A DNA stretch of 10,170 bases from Pigoraptor vietnamica (lineage: Eukaryota; Opisthokonta; Filasterea): positions 1 to 10,170 of the forward strand of contig CALSCQ010003251.1 in assembly GCA_943704525.1 (NCBI GenBank), given 5' to 3'. Under the pieces are notes generated by a model that was given only the letters and a program-made list of their open reading frames with translations, was not told the origin of the DNA and ran no database searches. Shown here piece after piece: positions 7,997-10,170 of this stretch. Each line of letters begins with the position of its first letter. Positions within the stretch are counted from its first letter, which is position 1. Both the position numbers and the translations under genes were made by a program.

Positions 7997-10047
7997 TCAT
8001 TTGAACGCGAGACAGTCCAGGAGAGCGAGGCCCATAATGGCCCACAGAACGCAGAACACAAACACAAGCGCAACCGCCAACCGCCGGTCAGTCACAGAGT
8101 TGCCGCGGACAATTCCCATGAACACCTCGTACATCTGCGAGTACTGCGGGGGCTCGGGTGGAAGCGGCGGATTCTCTGCGATATGGAACAGATGGAGCGC
8201 ATTAGCCATTACAGCAACACAGTTTGTGCAAAGCAAGAAATAGAAGACAAAAAACAAACAAACGATTGCTTTCACCCACTCTCCGGAAGGTCCTCGTAAG
8301 GGACCTCTTGCTGCACTCGGCGCTCTTCAAGCTGCGGCGAAAGGTGGAGCAAATTGAGCCCAGTGCTACGGCCGTGCCGTATTTAACAGACAAGAGTTGC
8401 GCATTACCTTCTGCAATATCGCACACTTCCACACGTGCGACACATGCACGTCCGATAGCCGCGATTTCGAGCGGGAAAAGGACCCGCTCCCAACGCCAGC
8501 AGCCCCTCGGTTCATCGACGCGCTCGCAAACGACGCACTGCGGCCGGACCAATTCAGCACGTCCGAAGCGCGCGATGCGACGGACGATTGGCGCACCAGC
8601 TTTGCCTTGGCGCTGTCTTTCCTCTTTTTGTTTGTATCACCCGTTGGCCTACTCGTGGAAGACGGCGCGCTGATGGCGTCCTTATCGACGTACGACACGG
8701 CGATTGTGGACGGGATGTCCGGGATGGCGTCGGTGCTGCGGTTCACTCGAGAGCGGCTCAGCGATCGAATCAGCTCCGTCTGTTGGTTGGCCTTCTTTTG
8801 GAGCTGCACATTGGCGTAGTGTGAGTGTTTGAAGCACGGCGGAATACGAGGTGTGCACACACGCACAACATGCATGCACAAAAACACACACGGACGATGA
8901 CATTCGACACGTTCGCACAAAGCAGTTCGACGTACCCTCTTGCGTGCGACGACGGCAAGGACTACGACAGCCACTCCGAACATATTCGGCGTGAGCACTG
9001 ATATGAGGATGCACGCAAGCTTGCTCGAGTGCGTTGCGTCGATGGGCTCGCTGCACCGCACGCCCATCCAGCCGATGAAGCAGCTACACTGGCTGGGATT
9101 CCTCGTACCTGAACGACCGAAGGGACAACAAGGCAAAATCAGTCGAAGTTTTAACTTGTATGGAGGTGACACATGGCCCTAACAACCCATCGCGCGCACA
9201 CTCAAACCTGTCGGAACATAACACACACACCCACACGTCAAGGACTTACCGTTAGTCTTCTTCAATTCCGGCTTCGGCTTCACACACACGCCATGCTCGC
9301 ACGATGGAACGCACACGGCGTCGCTTGGCCTCGTGGTCGTGCGGTCGCCCCACACAATATCGTACGGGAACTCCCAATTGCCGTTCTTATACAGTCCGAC
9401 TCCTTCCTTTAGTTTCGTGTTGTTGTAGAAATTGTTCAGCTGGTATGCCCCGAGGCGATCGCCATTGGGAAGAAAGACCGTCACGCCGGTGGGGCCGGCA
9501 AATCGTACGCTGCAGTGGGAAACGCAGGGTCACGCAAATTGGACACTCAGGTGCACAGCCGCTCTATCCAGAAGCGCCACGCACACAAATACCGGGCACA
9601 TATACGTCCTAGGCACACTCACACACGCACACTCACCCACTCACCCACCCACCCACCGCACACCCACACCCACCCACATACGTACACACGCATACGCACA
9701 CACACAAAAAAAAAACACTTACGCCTTCATCTCCGCCAGCAGCTCGGAGCGGTTCACGTAGGGATCCAATCCCTTGGACAGCACGCGGTCCGTGGCAATT
9801 AGGCACACGTAGGCAGCCTCGTAGATGAAGCCGCTGTACACAGAATTGAGTGTCATGGTGTTGAGGTCGAGTGAGGGGTGAAGCGACGCATTCTGCCGCT
9901 TCTCCGCGGCCATGCGGTCGAGAAACGCGCTGTACGCGGGCGTCCCAATGCCGCTGAAGGGGGCCGTGTAGATCAAGCCCTGAAGCGCCAACTCGAGATC
10001 GCTTCGATCCGCCGGTGTGAGGTCGGCGTGGAGGATGACATCGATGG
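7997..10047 (-). CDS. PBP/ANF-like and EGF-like membrane receptor, 3' six exons (5' partial)
   Basis: Exons: 9723-10047, 9250-9509, 8936-9108, 8408-8803, 8280-8331, 7997-8175; phases agree and give 460 residues before the TGA. Residues 1-155 resemble the C-terminal part of a family-C/ANF ligand-binding domain (LELALQGLIYTAPF, TLNSVYSGFIYEAAYV, FAGPTGVTVFLPNGDRLGAY, then EGVGLY). Sequons at NAS, NRS, NNT and NGT suit an outside location. Cysteines 174, 178, 183, 202, 204 and 213 make an EGF-like module ending CSCFIGWMGVRC. A transmembrane helix follows (about 225-249) with a basic stop (ARKR). Residues 253-402 are Ser/Arg-rich with RQSS and KKRK. PPLPPEPPQY (404-413), YSQM and YEVF precede a second helix (about 434-458). 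No kinase or cyclase domain follows. Ligand and pathway are unknown. The beginning of the ligand domain is missing and probably off the window. Confidence 0.72.
8804..8935 (-). other. Receptor intron, length divisible by three and stop-free (or exon)
   Basis: This 132-bp segment has a GTACGT donor and a TGCAG acceptor and lies just after the first transmembrane helix. It is CA-rich on the plus strand, like other introns here. It carries no stop, so the frame stays open from about 9172 to 8366. If kept, it would add 44 Cys/Arg/Val-rich residues to the cytoplasmic side. I favour an intron on composition. Confidence 0.6.
9612..9717. repeat. CA/CCCA simple repeat in receptor intron; GGGT tracts on coding strand
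   Basis: Inside the intron 9510-9722 the plus strand carries CACACTCACA and then CCCA units, ending in a ten-A run next to the splice donor. Seven CCC tracts fall between 9636 and 9675, separated mostly by one base and at most about eight. On the coding strand these read GGGTGGGTGGGT and could fold as a G-quadruplex in the pre-mRNA, about 45 to 85 bases after the 5' splice site. Confidence 0.85.
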
Positions 10048-10170
10048 CTGCGACCGACACCAGACAGACCGTTAAGAACAATTGACGCATGTCGTCACAC
10101 AAAGCAAACGCATCTCTCTCTTCCACTCCCCATGCTTTCTTTTCTATAGCCGGCCCCCCCCCTCCCCCCC
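10048..10170 (-). other. Probable intron 3' end upstream of the first receptor exon
   Basis: On the coding strand this stretch ends TTCTTAACGG...TCGCAG, with a TTAAC branch-point-like element and a CAG acceptor. That suggests an intron whose 5' part lies off the window, which would supply the missing first part of the ligand domain. The frame is also open through it, and an ATG at 10090-10088 would give MRQLFLTVCLVSVAA, which looks like a signal peptide. The two readings cannot be separated here; the intron is preferred because the following residues match the middle of the domain. The far end is a C-rich tract (10154-10170). Confidence 0.5.

Noticed and set aside
7793-8299. 168-codon plus-strand frame
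   Set aside because: It spans a GT microsatellite and the antisense of two receptor exons, with no family resemblance.
1-10170. CRISPR array, insertion sequence, tRNA or rRNA
   Set aside because: Repeats are simple sequence or a two-copy tandem; no spacer pattern, transposase, terminal inverted repeats or cloverleaf was seen.

Overview
The window comes from the nuclear genome of a GC-rich, intron-dense microbial eukaryote. It holds three unrelated protein genes interrupted by 22 inferred GT-AG introns of about 76 to 268 bp. There are no prokaryotic signals: no operons, no Shine-Dalgarno sites, no long uninterrupted genes. The lineage is not resolved. Intron density (16 introns in a 3.1 kb coding sequence), intron length and the gene families fit a free-living protist such as an amoebozoan or a unicellular relative of animals, but this is inference.

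Layout. (1) Bases 1-516, plus strand: the 3' end of a sugar-porter-type MFS transporter, two exon parts split by a 200-bp intron; the rest lies off the left edge. (2) 517-1443: intergenic sequence between two convergent genes, with a 64/62-bp tandem duplication and weaker repeats but no gene. (3) 1444-7388, minus strand: a complete eIF3c gene (PCI-domain core subunit of translation initiation factor eIF3), which I reconstructed as 17 exons with consistent phases encoding about 1,036 residues. It has an acidic middle region and a long Arg/Gly/Tyr-rich repeat tail encoded by the penultimate exon. (4) 7389-7996: intergenic; upstream region of eIF3c and downstream region of the next gene, with an AT-rich island and short GT microsatellites. 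(5) 7997-10047, minus strand: the 3' six exons of a cell-surface receptor-like gene. It reads as the C-terminal part of a family-C/ANF-type periplasmic-binding-like ligand domain, one EGF-like module, a transmembrane helix, a basic Ser-rich cytoplasmic segment with a proline/tyrosine motif cluster, and a second hydrophobic helix almost at the C terminus. Its 5' part is probably off the right edge.

The genes do not form a pathway. eIF3c and the receptor gene lie head to tail on the minus strand; the transporter converges on eIF3c. Exons are GC-rich with family-like translation. Introns are GT-rich on the coding strand, seen as CA-rich on the plus strand, which makes the plus strand look full of microsatellites and spurious His/Thr-rich frames.

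Points most worth checking are the two-helix PBP-EGF receptor architecture, the RGG-type tail on eIF3c, three introns that are multiples of three and stop-free, and a run of GGGT tracts in a receptor intron. I found no evidence of a wholly new system; the receptor is the least familiar object here.
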